DNA of 16,332 nt. Source: Rhodospirillaceae bacterium. Lineage in GTDB: Bacteria > Pseudomonadota > Alphaproteobacteria > MPNO01 > UBA2964. The notes under the pieces are model-generated. The model searched no databases. It worked only from the letters and a program-made list of their open reading frames with translations, and was not told the DNA's origin. Positions 1 through 8,568 of this stretch are shown here, piece by piece. A program made the translations under genes and the position numbers. The stretch lies in the NCBI GenBank assembly GCA_018660305.1, contig JABJKO010000042.1:1-16332 (forward strand), written 5' to 3'. Every line of letters begins with the position of its first letter. The stretch's first letter is position 1.

Positions 1-1
1 C

Positions 2-457
2 GCCCGTGCGGCGGAGCCAAAAGTGATCGGCAGCTTCAAGAGTTGGTCGGCCCATCTTTTTGCCGAAAAGAAGGGCAGGGTCTGCTACCTGCATGGCGTG
101 CCGAGAAAATCGATCGGAAAATACACAAAACGGGGTGAAGTATACCTCCAGGTGACCCATCGCCCCGCTGCCAAGACCCGCAATGAAGTCTCCATCACCG
201 CCGGTTACGCCCATAAAAAGGGCAGCGACGTGAAGGCGGTAATCGACGGCAAGACCTTTGTGCTGTTTACCGAAACCGACACGGCGTGGGTTGGGGATGC
301 GACATCGGACGCCCAGCTGGTGGCCGCCATGCGGGCCGGGCGCACCATGGTCGTCACCGGCATTTCGGCGCGGGGAACCTCGACGAAAGATACTTATTCT
401 CTGGCCGGTTTCACGGCGGCGCATAAGGCCATCAGCAAGTCGTGCCGCGTGAAATAG
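2..457 (+). CDS. IalB-family periplasmic protein, 5'-truncated
   Basis: This reading frame runs in from the left edge, so the true start is outside the window. The first visible residues (A-R-A-A-E-P-K) look like the end of a Sec signal peptide with an AxA-type cleavage site, which suggests an exported protein. About 150 residues are visible. The mature part opens with a Trp-containing strand (GSFKSWSAH) and has one Cys early (GRVCYL) and one five residues from the end (KSCRVK). This pattern, likely a disulfide, fits the invasion-associated locus B (IalB) family, small periplasmic beta-rich proteins common in Alphaproteobacteria. The molecular function is not established for most members, and the name does not imply virulence here. 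A GTG at 23 is in frame but sits inside the conserved region, so it is not taken as the start. Confidence 0.75.
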   Translation, partial: ARAAEPKVIGSFKSWSAHLFAEKKGRVCYLHGVPRKSIGKYTKRGEVYLQVTHRPAAKTRNEVSITAGYAHKKGSDVKAVIDGKTFVLFTETDTAWVGDATSDAQLVAAMRAGRTMVVTGISARGTSTKDTYSLAGFTAAHKAISKSCRVK

Positions 458-507
458 CCGGGACAGGAGGTGATCCGTACCGGGGTTGCCCAAATTAAAA
501 TCACTTG

Positions 508-514
508 AGGGAGG
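508..514 (+). promoter_or_regulatory. Ribosome binding site fixing the SDR start
   Basis: AGGGAGG lies 5 bases before the ATG at 520. This makes ATG 520 much more likely than the in-frame TTG at 505, which would place the Shine-Dalgarno sequence inside the coding region. Confidence 0.8.
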
Positions 515-519
515 AAGAC

Positions 520-1305
520 ATGGCGGAAGGTTTTGACGTCAAGGCAGCCTATAGCGTTGCCGGCAAGGTGGTCATCGTAACCGGTGGTGGTACGGGAATT
601 GGCAAGGTGTATAGCCAGCGGCTCGCCGAGGGAGGTGCCAAGGTGGTTCTGGCCGATATCGCCGCGGACGAATCCGATGCGGTGGCGGCGGCGATCCGCG
701 AGGCCGGCGGCGAGGCCCTTTCTGTTCCCACCGATGTAACGGACGAAGACGCGGTACAGGCCATGGCCGACAAAGCCGCGGATACTTTTGGCGGCATCGA
801 CGGGCTGATCAATAATGCATCCCTTATGAGTGTGCTGCCGCGGGGCGACTGGTTCGAGATCGAGGCGGACCGGTGGGATTCCGTCATGGCGGTCAATCTC
901 AAGGGCATCTTTCTCTGTTGCCGGGCGGTCTATCCTTATATGCAGAAGCGCGGAGGCGGACGCATCGTCAATATTTCATCCAGCCGCATCTGGGAGGGCA
1001 ACCCCAACCGGCTGGACTACACTACATCAAAGGCGGGTGTTGTCGGGCTGACACGGGCGCTGGCCCGTGAAGTGGGGGATGACAATATTGGCGTCAACGC
1101 CGTAACCCCCGGCCTTACCATGAGCGAGACTCAGCTTGCGTCGTCATCATCCAACTATTTGGGTGGCAGGGATGACGGCAAGTGCTTCAAGCGCCCGCAG
1201 GTGCCAGATGATCTGGTGGGCACGGTGATGTTCCTGCTGACGGATGCGGCGGGTTTCATGACGGGCCAGACCTTAAACGTGGATGGCGGCACATATATGC
1301 ATTAA
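520..1305 (+). CDS. SDR-family NAD(P)-dependent oxidoreductase
   Basis: A 261-residue classical short-chain dehydrogenase/reductase with a Rossmann fold, probably cytoplasmic. Visible motifs are the cofactor glycine motif TGGGTGIG (residues 21-28), an Asp after the second strand (D46) that usually favours NAD over NADP, the NNAS motif (98-101, a variant of NNAG), the SSS strand (153-155) and the catalytic pair Y167-TTS-K171. The C-terminal GQTLNVDGG is also typical. Length and start (strong Shine-Dalgarno 5 bases upstream) match the family. The substrate cannot be read from the sequence. The MFS transporter gene starts 44 bases downstream with no terminator between, so the two are probably co-transcribed and may handle the same compound; that link is inferred. 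Confidence 0.92.
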   Translation: MAEGFDVKAAYSVAGKVVIVTGGGTGIGKVYSQRLAEGGAKVVLADIAADESDAVAAAIREAGGEALSVPTDVTDEDAVQAMADKAADTFGGIDGLINNASLMSVLPRGDWFEIEADRWDSVMAVNLKGIFLCCRAVYPYMQKRGGGRIVNISSSRIWEGNPNRLDYTTSKAGVVGLTRALAREVGDDNIGVNAVTPGLTMSETQLASSSSNYLGGRDDGKCFKRPQVPDDLVGTVMFLLTDAAGFMTGQTLNVDGGTYMH

Positions 1306-1349
1306 GGTGAATTTCTCAACCCACCCGATCCTTTCCGTCCGGAACCCGA

Positions 1350-2684
1350 ATGTCCGACTCCGATCAGCCGCTGAAGATGAAGCGCAATGTCGCGCTGTTG
1401 TCCCTTTGTCAGGCGGTGTTCAACACATCCACCGGTGTGGTGTTGTCGGTGTCCGCGCTGGTCGGGCTGGCGCTTGCCACCAATAAATCGCTGGCGACCC
1501 TGCCTCAGGCCCTGCAATGGGAAGCGACGGCGGCGTTCTCCATTCCCGTGGCCATGCTCATGCGGCGGTTTGGGCGCAAGGCCGGATTTATTTTTGGTGC
1601 TCTCATGGGGTCCGCGGGCGGATTGCTGGCGGCGGTGGCCATCTTCCAGGGCTCGTTCGCCATGTATCTGGTGGCCATCTTCTTTTTTGGCGCCTATACG
1701 ATTTCCGGGCAGTCCTATCGTTTTGCCGCCGCTGACGTGGCCAACGAAAAATGGCGCAGCATCGCCATCTCGCTGGTGGTGGGGGGCGGTGTGATCGCTG
1801 CCTTTGTGGGGCCGGAAATCTCAAAATGGACCCACAATGTGGCGGCGTCCTGGCTCGGCAATGAGTCCTTCGCCCGGGCGGTGGAATTTATTTGCGGTCC
1901 CGGCATCGCCTTGGCAGCGTCCAAGGGCGGCGCTGTGGCGGGCGCCATTCCCTATCAGTTCGCCAGTACTTTCGTGGTTCTGGCCTTTATTCCGCTGCTC
2001 CTGATCGGCGTGGTCTCGGTTGTGAAGTTTCCCGCCCAGTCCGAGCAGAAATTCACCAATTCCGGCCGGTCGCTGCGCGAGATTGCGTGTCAGCCGGCCT
2101 TTATCGTGGCCGTGCTGTGCGCGGTCATCGGCTGGGGGGTCATGGTGCTGATGATGGCGGCGACACCGCTCGCCATGGTCAAGGAATACGGGTTCAATTA
2201 CGAATCCGCCGCCATCGTGGTGCAGTGGCATATGTTCGGCATGTTCGCACCGTCGTTTTTTACCGGCTGGCTGATCGGCCGGCTGGGGCTGATCAATGTG
2301 CTGATCGCCGGTCTCGTGCTCTCCACGACGGCCGCCATCATCGGGCTTTCCGGTCACTCGCTGGCGTTTTTCCTGGCCGCCAATATCTGTGTTGGCACAG
2401 GCTGGAATTTTCTGTTTGTCGGCTCGACGGCGTTGCTGACCAGGGTCTACCGGCCCGAGGAAAAGAACAAATCCCAGGGGCTTAACGATGCGCTGGTGTT
2501 CCAGTCCGTCGCCGCCTTCTCCTTTTCCGCCGGTATGCTGCAGGAAGCCGTCGGTTGGGAGCTGGTTTGCTGGGTGCTGCTGCCCTTCATCGCCCTGGTC
2601 TTTATGGCGGTGCTGTGGCTCAAATTCACGCCAGGCGTGGCGCCGGCCGGCCTCGGTGGCCACGAAGTGTCCGCCGCCGAATAA
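1350..2684 (+). CDS. MFS transporter
   Basis: A 444-residue inner-membrane protein with about 12 predicted hydrophobic segments. The loop between the second and third segments reads MRRFGRKAGF (71-80), a form of the MFS motif A gate. The N-terminal half carries TM segments to about residue 220, followed by a polar linker near KFPAQSEQKFTNSGRSLRE (about 228-246) and a second six-helix block, the usual two-domain layout. Specificity is unknown. The Shine-Dalgarno is weak (GGAA about 8 bases before ATG 1350). It follows the SDR gene closely, suggesting one transcription unit. The next gene, rlmN, appears to have its own promoter. Confidence 0.88.
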   Translation: MSDSDQPLKMKRNVALLSLCQAVFNTSTGVVLSVSALVGLALATNKSLATLPQALQWEATAAFSIPVAMLMRRFGRKAGFIFGALMGSAGGLLAAVAIFQGSFAMYLVAIFFFGAYTISGQSYRFAAADVANEKWRSIAISLVVGGGVIAAFVGPEISKWTHNVAASWLGNESFARAVEFICGPGIALAASKGGAVAGAIPYQFASTFVVLAFIPLLLIGVVSVVKFPAQSEQKFTNSGRSLREIACQPAFIVAVLCAVIGWGVMVLMMAATPLAMVKEYGFNYESAAIVVQWHMFGMFAPSFFTGWLIGRLGLINVLIAGLVLSTTAAIIGLSGHSLAFFLAANICVGTGWNFLFVGSTALLTRVYRPEEKNKSQGLNDALVFQSVAAFSFSAGMLQEAVGWELVCWVLLPFIALVFMAVLWLKFTPGVAPAGLGGHEVSAAE

Positions 2685-2693
2685 GCAATCATA

Positions 2694-2722
2694 TTTCGTT
2701 CGGGCGGCGGCTCCCCTATAGT
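2694..2722 (+). promoter_or_regulatory. Candidate leaderless promoter of rlmN
   Basis: A -10 hexamer TATAGT (2717-2722) lies 7 bases before the rlmN ATG at 2730, so the expected transcription start falls on or next to the A of the start codon. A weak -35 (TTTCGT, 2694-2699) sits 17 bases upstream. No purine-rich Shine-Dalgarno sequence is present between them. The context CCCTATAGTGGCGCCC resembles the argG promoter context. Inferred by pattern only. Confidence 0.5.
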
Positions 2723-2729
2723 GGCGCCC

Positions 2730-3857
2730 ATGACAAGTACCGCACCTGACATCATGGCTGAAGCCAATCGGCTGGATGACCGGGTCAACCTCATCGGGTT
2801 GAGCCGGGACGAGCTGGAGTCCGTGGTTACCGGCTTCGGTCTACCGGCCTTTCGCGCCCGTCAGATCTGGCACTGGCTCTATCACCGGGGGGCCACCGAT
2901 TTCGAGCAGATGACGACGCTGGCCAAGCCGGCGAGGTCCGCGCTGGCGGAAACATGCATCATCGCACGGCCCGGAATCGTCAGCGAACAGCTTTCCGAAG
3001 ACCGTACCCGCAAATGGCTTCTCAACGTGCCCGGCGGCGGCAATGTGGAGACCGTCTATATTCCGGAGGAAGACCGCGGCGCGCTGTGTATTTCATCCCA
3101 GGTGGGCTGCGCCCTGACCTGCACCTTCTGCCATACGGGCACCCAGCCCTTGGTGCGCAATCTGTCGGCAGCCGATATCGTCGGTCAGATGCTGGTGGCC
3201 CGTGATTCCTATGGTGAATGGCCGTCGCCCCAGGGCGGCCGGCTGCTAAGCAACATCGTCATGATGGGGATGGGCGAGCCGCTGTTGAACTACGACAATG
3301 TGGCCAAAGCCCTGACCATCATCATGGACAACGAAGGCATCTCCATCTCCAAGCGGCGCATCACGCTGTCGACCGCCGGTTACGTGCCCAATATCGAACG
3401 CTGCGGCGAGGAGCTTGGCGTCAATCTGGCGATCTCGCTCCATGCGGTGACCGACGAGTTGCGCGACGACATCGTGCCCATCAACAAAAAATTTCCCATT
3501 AAGGAACTGCTGGCTGCCTGCCGCGCCTATCCCGGGGCCAACAACGCCCGGCGCATCACGTTTGAATATGTGATGCTCCGGGGGATCAACGATTCCCCCG
3601 CCGATGCCAGGGCGCTGGTGAAGCTGATCAAGGGCATTCCCGCCAAGGTCAATCTGATCCCGTTCAATGCCTGGCCCGGCGCGCCCTATGAATGCTCCAC
3701 CGGCGCCGCCATCAAAAAATTCTCGGAGATCGTCAATGATGCCGGCTATTCCGCCCCGGTCCGCGTCCCCCGCGGCCGCGATATCCTGGCGGCGTGCGGC
3801 CAGCTCAAAAGCGCGACGGAGCGGGCGGGGCGGAGGGCGGCACCGCTCGCGTCCTAA
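2730..3857 (+). CDS. rlmN: Dual-specificity RNA methyltransferase RlmN
   Basis: A 375-residue radical SAM enzyme that makes 2-methyladenosine at A2503 of 23S rRNA (and A37 of some tRNAs in E. coli). The cluster motif C127-x3-C131-x2-C134 is present (CALTCTFC). The two cysteines specific to RlmN/Cfr chemistry are also visible: C120, seven residues before the cluster as in E. coli C118, and C356 in ILAACGQL, equivalent to C355. [12 protein letters not shown] and [14 protein letters not shown] are family signatures. ATG 2730 is preferred to the in-frame GTG 2721, which overlaps the -10 box. The gene converges with the M48 peptidase gene and their stop codons interlock (TAA at 3855-3857, opposite TAG at 3854-3856). 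Confidence 0.97.
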   Translation: MTSTAPDIMAEANRLDDRVNLIGLSRDELESVVTGFGLPAFRARQIWHWLYHRGATDFEQMTTLAKPARSALAETCIIARPGIVSEQLSEDRTRKWLLNVPGGGNVETVYIPEEDRGALCISSQVGCALTCTFCHTGTQPLVRNLSAADIVGQMLVARDSYGEWPSPQGGRLLSNIVMMGMGEPLLNYDNVAKALTIIMDNEGISISKRRITLSTAGYVPNIERCGEELGVNLAISLHAVTDELRDDIVPINKKFPIKELLAACRAYPGANNARRITFEYVMLRGINDSPADARALVKLIKGIPAKVNLIPFNAWPGAPYECSTGAAIKKFSEIVNDAGYSAPVRVPRGRDILAACGQLKSATERAGRRAAPLAS

Positions 3858-4987
3858 ATTTTGTCTTTCTTCTTTTTGGCCTTCTTGCCGCAGATATTCT
3901 GCAGGGATTTCCAGTCGGTTGCCGACAGGGCCGGCTGGACGTTTGTCGATATGGCGTCTCTGGCGGCCCTGGCGCGCTCGCCGCTGGGCGGGTGGCTCGA
4001 AATGAAGGACAGGGCGTTGGCGGATTTGCCTTCCATTTCGGAGAGGCGGTCAAAAAAGTCGGCGAAGCCTTTTGGCGAGATCTGCGCGCCGCTCAGGATA
4101 TCCAGCGCCGTTGAATCGGCATTCCGTTCGGCATCGCGGGAATAGGCCGAGCTGACCAGGGCCTGACCCACCGCGCCGGACGCGCCGCTTCCCAGACCGC
4201 CAAGCAGGACATTGAACACCAGCGAGATTCCCATGCTGCGCGCTACCGCTTCGGTGGGGTGGCGGAAGATGGCGTGGCCCATTTCATGGGCCAGAACGCC
4301 GGCGACCTCGTCCGCGGACCGGGCCTCGCTGAGCAACTCTCTGAAGATCACGAGACGCCCGCCGGGTGCTGCCAACGCGTTCACCATCTCCACATCGAGC
4401 ACGATGACCTTAAAACCGTAGGGCGTTGTGATCTGGTTGGCCAGAAGGCCGGTCAGCTTATCCAGCGCCAGCCGACCGGCCGGGTCCTCGCAGCGCTTGA
4501 CCTCGCCATCGCTGAATGCGCCGAAAATACCGGCGATGTCCTCGACCACACCGTCGCCCAATGATTCTTCCCAGGCGAGGGGGATCAGGGGCGCGACGAG
4601 CCGTGGCAGAAAATGGATGGACGACCAGACCACGAGACCGAGCGATACGATACCAACTGCCGCCCACAAGGTGCCCCGCTTCCTCTGATGGCTTTGCCGG
4701 GCACGGTCTTCCAGATCCGGACAGCGGATCCTCAGCGTGTCGATGGCCATCTGATCGGCCACCATCAGCCGGGCCGCGTCATTGTCGGAAGATCGGCAGC
4801 GGAAATTCAGCGGCAGGTCGCTGGAATCCTCGGAGGCATAGCGAATGTCGTCATAGGGCCACAGCCGGCTGACACCGTCCCCCGTGATCCCAAGCCCCGT
4901 GATCTCAAGCCCCAACGCGTCAAACCGCAGCGTGACCGCGCACCGTGCCGCGGATTGACCGTCGAAATATTCCGCCTGCTGGGTCAC
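3854..4987 (-). CDS. M48-family zinc metallopeptidase, membrane-anchored
   Basis: About 377 residues. The zinc motif HEMGH is at 234-238, the likely third ligand is E287 in SRDAERNAD, and [13 protein letters not shown] just before HExxH is typical of M48 peptidases. One transmembrane helix is visible (about 105-128). The N-terminal part ([18 protein letters not shown]...) is the extra domain common in the version paired with DUF898. The C-terminus is Lys-rich ([10 protein letters not shown]). It lies just downstream of the DUF898 gene in the same orientation, with a 7-base gap if the GTG at 4987 is used. That start is chosen because homologous proteins begin a few residues before YFDG. An ATG at 5035 has a better Shine-Dalgarno (GAGGGG) and a GTG at 5050 is also in frame; both would overlap the DUF898 gene. 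Likely role is membrane-associated proteolysis or quality control; substrate unknown. Confidence 0.88.
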   Translation of the reverse strand: MTQQAEYFDGQSAARCAVTLRFDALGLEITGLGITGDGVSRLWPYDDIRYASEDSSDLPLNFRCRSSDNDAARLMVADQMAIDTLRIRCPDLEDRARQSHQRKRGTLWAAVGIVSLGLVVWSSIHFLPRLVAPLIPLAWEESLGDGVVEDIAGIFGAFSDGEVKRCEDPAGRLALDKLTGLLANQITTPYGFKVIVLDVEMVNALAAPGGRLVIFRELLSEARSADEVAGVLAHEMGHAIFRHPTEAVARSMGISLVFNVLLGGLGSGASGAVGQALVSSAYSRDAERNADSTALDILSGAQISPKGFADFFDRLSEMEGKSANALSFISSHPPSGERARAARDAISTNVQPALSATDWKSLQNICGKKAKKKKDKI

Positions 4988-4994
4988 CGGTGCG

Positions 4995-6218
4995 TCATAT
5001 GCCCACTTCCAGCCCACCGCCGATATCGAGCGCATCGGCCAGCCCCTCACCGGATTCCGGCCGCTGGGCGGCGCTTTGCATGATGGCGTTCAGATCGAAA
5101 TCGCCCTCGAATTCCAGCCGCTCGGCCACGAGGCGGATAAACCGGTGGGTCAGCATGACAAGCTGCAGGACGGGGGCGATGATGCCGAAAACCACGAAGG
5201 CGGCGGCGATACTCGCGCCATAGACCAGCATGATGTTTTCCGCGACCCAGGCCTGCGGATCTGTCGGGGGGTTGAGCACCAGTGCCGGCATCATAACCCC
5301 GATAACGGCGCCGTAAAAAACCAGCAACAGCACGAACATGACCAGGAAATAGACGAAATAGATGCGGAACAGGCTGCCGAAGGTTACCGGCAGGGTAAAA
5401 CGGATACCTTGATATCGCGTGTGGCCGACCATGTAGCGCATGGCGAACGCGGCATACCAGATCAGCGACAGGCCCAGGGTGAAAGGCACCAGCAACAGGG
5501 ACAGGATCCATTTGCCCATCATCGCCCCGGCGCGCCCATGGAATTCGAATTTCTGACTGCCGAACCAGGTATGCTGCATGAGGTAGCGCTGCAGGGCCAC
5601 GTCGCCCACTGGCCGCGCGATGCCGAGTGTGACAATTGTCAGCGCGAGATAGCCCATCATGCGCAGCGCATAGCCCACATTGGAGCCGGTCTGCCAGAAC
5701 CGGATGCTCCGCAGGAAAGTACGCGACAGCCGGTAGCGCCGGGCGCGAAACGTTGCGTAGCCGATCAGGAAAAAGAAGATTGTGTATTGGGCCGTTATGA
5801 CGAGTCCCTGAGTGACGCCTGACTTACCCGCAAGGAAAATTTCGATCCCGTAGGACATGGCGCCCAGCGGAATCAGGACACCCAGGGCGATCAGGAAGCC
5901 GAGGAACAGCTCCTTGCCGGTGCCGGTATATTCGAACCGGTCGCCCATCGCGCTGACCCGTGACCAGAGATAGCGCCGCACCTGGGTCTTGCCCCAGAAT
6001 CGGTAGAATCCGAGCGTGATCAGCGACAGGAAGGCGATCTTGAAACCCATCCCCCACAGCTTGCCGGCCCGCCCGTCATAAGTCAGGGCATCGCCGTCAT
6101 AGGTGACCGGATTCTGTGATCCGGTTTGCGGGGTCCCCGAGGGCGAAGGGGGCTGAGGGGTCGGTCGCCTGGGAGCGTCCGGGGCGAGCGGGTTTATGCC
6201 ATAGGTATCGCTATTCAT
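4995..6218 (-). CDS. DUF898 (YjgN-like) polytopic membrane protein
   Basis: A 407-residue inner-membrane protein of the DUF898/YjgN family, function unknown. It begins with a Pro-rich, probably cytoplasmic tail (about 14-37), then many hydrophobic segments with repeated aromatic and basic signatures: LGFYRFWGKTQVRRYLW, FEYTGTGKELFLGF, a second related block FGSQKFEFHGRAGAMMGKW, and MRYMVGHTRYQGIRF. These repeats suggest an internally duplicated architecture. The start is well supported by AAGGAG 8 bases before the ATG. It is followed directly by the M48 peptidase gene, a pairing often seen in Alphaproteobacteria, which suggests the two proteins act together. A perfect TATAAT -10 box lies upstream. 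Confidence 0.88.
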   Translation of the reverse strand: MNSDTYGINPLAPDAPRRPTPQPPSPSGTPQTGSQNPVTYDGDALTYDGRAGKLWGMGFKIAFLSLITLGFYRFWGKTQVRRYLWSRVSAMGDRFEYTGTGKELFLGFLIALGVLIPLGAMSYGIEIFLAGKSGVTQGLVITAQYTIFFFLIGYATFRARRYRLSRTFLRSIRFWQTGSNVGYALRMMGYLALTIVTLGIARPVGDVALQRYLMQHTWFGSQKFEFHGRAGAMMGKWILSLLLVPFTLGLSLIWYAAFAMRYMVGHTRYQGIRFTLPVTFGSLFRIYFVYFLVMFVLLLVFYGAVIGVMMPALVLNPPTDPQAWVAENIMLVYGASIAAAFVVFGIIAPVLQLVMLTHRFIRLVAERLEFEGDFDLNAIMQSAAQRPESGEGLADALDIGGGLEVGI

Positions 6219-6290
6219 CGGAACGGCTCCTTGGTCAAATCCCCCCGCCTCGACACTTTTAGACTACCCTAAGTTCCTTAAATTTTGGAC

Positions 6291-6319
6291 ATTATAGAAC
6301 AAAACGGGAATATGGTCTC
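6291..6319 (-). promoter_or_regulatory. Candidate promoter of the DUF898-M48 operon
   Basis: On the minus strand a consensus TATAAT (6296-6291) is preceded after 17 bases by GAGACC (6319-6314), a partial match to TTGACA. The predicted transcript would carry a leader of roughly 65 bases. It is divergent from the argG promoter about 35 bases away, so the two could influence one another. Confidence 0.5.
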
Positions 6320-6353
6320 GATTTCCCTTCTTTTCCTTCGGGCGCACAGCCCC

Positions 6354-6381
6354 TTGTGGGCTTGCTGCCAATCCCTATACT
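6354..6381 (+). promoter_or_regulatory. Candidate argG promoter
   Basis: TTGTGG (-35, 6354-6359) and TATACT (-10, 6376-6381) with a 16-base spacer. The predicted start near 6388 leaves a leader of about 24 bases that contains GGGAG before the argG ATG. The -10 context CCCTATACTGCGCCC closely resembles the rlmN promoter. No ARG-box-like operator was recognised with confidence. Confidence 0.6.
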
Positions 6382-6411
6382 GCGCCCGCAGTTTTCCGGG
6401 AGATAACAGCC

Positions 6412-7644
<1,233 letters not shown>

Positions 7645-7658
7645 GCCGATTATTTAGT

Positions 7659-7759
7659 CCCCCCACCCTAACCCTCCCCCTCGAGGGGGAGGGGACTCAA
7701 GGTCATGAATCCCGGAAGAATCTTTCCTCCCCCCTTGAGGGGGAGGCGTAGGTGGGGGG
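7659..7759. repeat. Compound palindromic repeat after argG
   Basis: Two hairpin units lie between complementary outer arms (CCCCCCACC near 7659 and GGTGGGGGG near 7751). The left unit is a perfect 20-bp palindrome, 7673-7692, centred on CTCGAG; the right unit, 7727-7747, is almost a palindrome around TTGA. It resembles the 13751-13858 element in layout and C-rich arm sequence. It may act as a transcript end or mRNA-stabilising structure, but there is no T-tract of the intrinsic-terminator kind. Confidence 0.8.
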
Positions 7760-7860
7760 TAAGCGCCCGTCTGGCGCGCAAAAGGGGTAACGGAAGAGGC
7801 CTCCCAATACCGCCCGTGCTTGTCTCCCGCTAAACATTCTGGCACTTCTAGGCTCCTATG

Positions 7861-7867
7861 AAGGAGG
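7861..7867 (+). promoter_or_regulatory. Strong ribosome binding site fixing the crotonase start
   Basis: AAGGAGG lies 5 bases before ATG 7873, favouring it over the in-frame ATG 7858, which would put the Shine-Dalgarno inside the gene. No convincing promoter was seen just upstream. Confidence 0.8.
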
Positions 7868-7872
7868 CGGGG

Positions 7873-8568
7873 ATGATCGGGTTTGAACAATCGGACGGGG
7901 TCGGGCGGCTGGTGTTGCGGCGCGCAACCCAGTCCAACGCCTTTACCTCAGAGATGCTGGGCCGGACGGCGGAGATCCTGGAGACCGTCCCCGACGACTG
8001 CCATGTGATCGTCATCAGCGGCGAGGGTGGTGATTTTTCCCTGGGCCGCGACCGCGAGGAACCCAAGAATCCCGGCGGGCCGTTCGCCGCCTTCAGCGAA
8101 ATCAGCCGGGTCAATGCCGCCTTCGCCGCCTATCCGGGCATCGTCGTCACCGCCATCAAGGGCCGCGCCTTCGGGTTCGGGCTGGGGCTCGCCATGCGGT
8201 CCGATATCGCTATCGCCGCCAACGACGCCCGCTTCATGCTGGATGAGGTCAGCCTCGGCTTCCCGCCCATGTTCCTGATGGAGGTGATCCTGGACCATTT
8301 GCCGCCCAAACGGGCGCTGGATCTCATCCTCACCAGCCGCGGGTTCGATGCCGCCGAAGCGCTGGAGGTGGGGCTTATATCGCGCATTGTCGCCGCCGGT
8401 GGGCTGGATGACGAGATAGAGGCCCTGGTGGCCACCCTGCGGGATCGTGATCCCGCCGTGCTCAAGGATTGCAAACGCTATCTCGCCGCCATAAGGCAAA
8501 TGCCGGCCGACGCCAGGCCCGCCAACGCGCTGGTGGAACAGACCCGCTTTGCCCTGGACCATCATTGA
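7873..8568 (+). CDS. Enoyl-CoA hydratase/isomerase (crotonase) family protein
   Basis: A 231-residue crotonase-fold protein, somewhat short for the family (usually about 255-265). The first oxyanion-hole region is GGDFSLGRD (about 52-60) and the second is KGRAFGFGLGLAMRSDIAIAA (96-116). Aligned by eye with rat enoyl-CoA hydratase, the catalytic Glu164 is kept (E125 in MLDEVSLGFPP) but Glu144 is replaced by Gly (about G105), and the usual GG after PG is missing. That makes a classical hydratase unlikely; an isomerase, hydrolase or other acyl-CoA reaction fits better. Its stop overlaps the ATG of the Rieske large subunit by one base, so it is the first gene of that operon, suggesting a CoA-thioester step in the same pathway. 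Confidence 0.85.
   Translation: MIGFEQSDGVGRLVLRRATQSNAFTSEMLGRTAEILETVPDDCHVIVISGEGGDFSLGRDREEPKNPGGPFAAFSEISRVNAAFAAYPGIVVTAIKGRAFGFGLGLAMRSDIAIAANDARFMLDEVSLGFPPMFLMEVILDHLPPKRALDLILTSRGFDAAEALEVGLISRIVAAGGLDDEIEALVATLRDRDPAVLKDCKRYLAAIRQMPADARPANALVEQTRFALDHH

Noticed and set aside
1821..2663. Long open frame (280 codons) on the minus strand inside the MFS gene
   Set aside because: Its translation is rich in His, Gln, Gly and Arg with no domain pattern, and it lies fully antisense to a clear membrane transporter. High-GC shadow.
5076..5822. Open frame of 248 codons on the plus strand inside the DUF898 gene
   Set aside because: Low-complexity, very polar translation opposite a well supported gene with its own Shine-Dalgarno and promoter.
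7659..7759. Repeats considered as a CRISPR array
   Set aside because: No regular direct repeats with unique spacers; the structure is two hairpins between inverted arms.
8469..8567. N-terminal extension of the Rieske large subunit into the crotonase gene
   Set aside because: The extra 33 residues are not family-like and would need a 100-base overlap; ATG 8568 overlaps the stop by one base.
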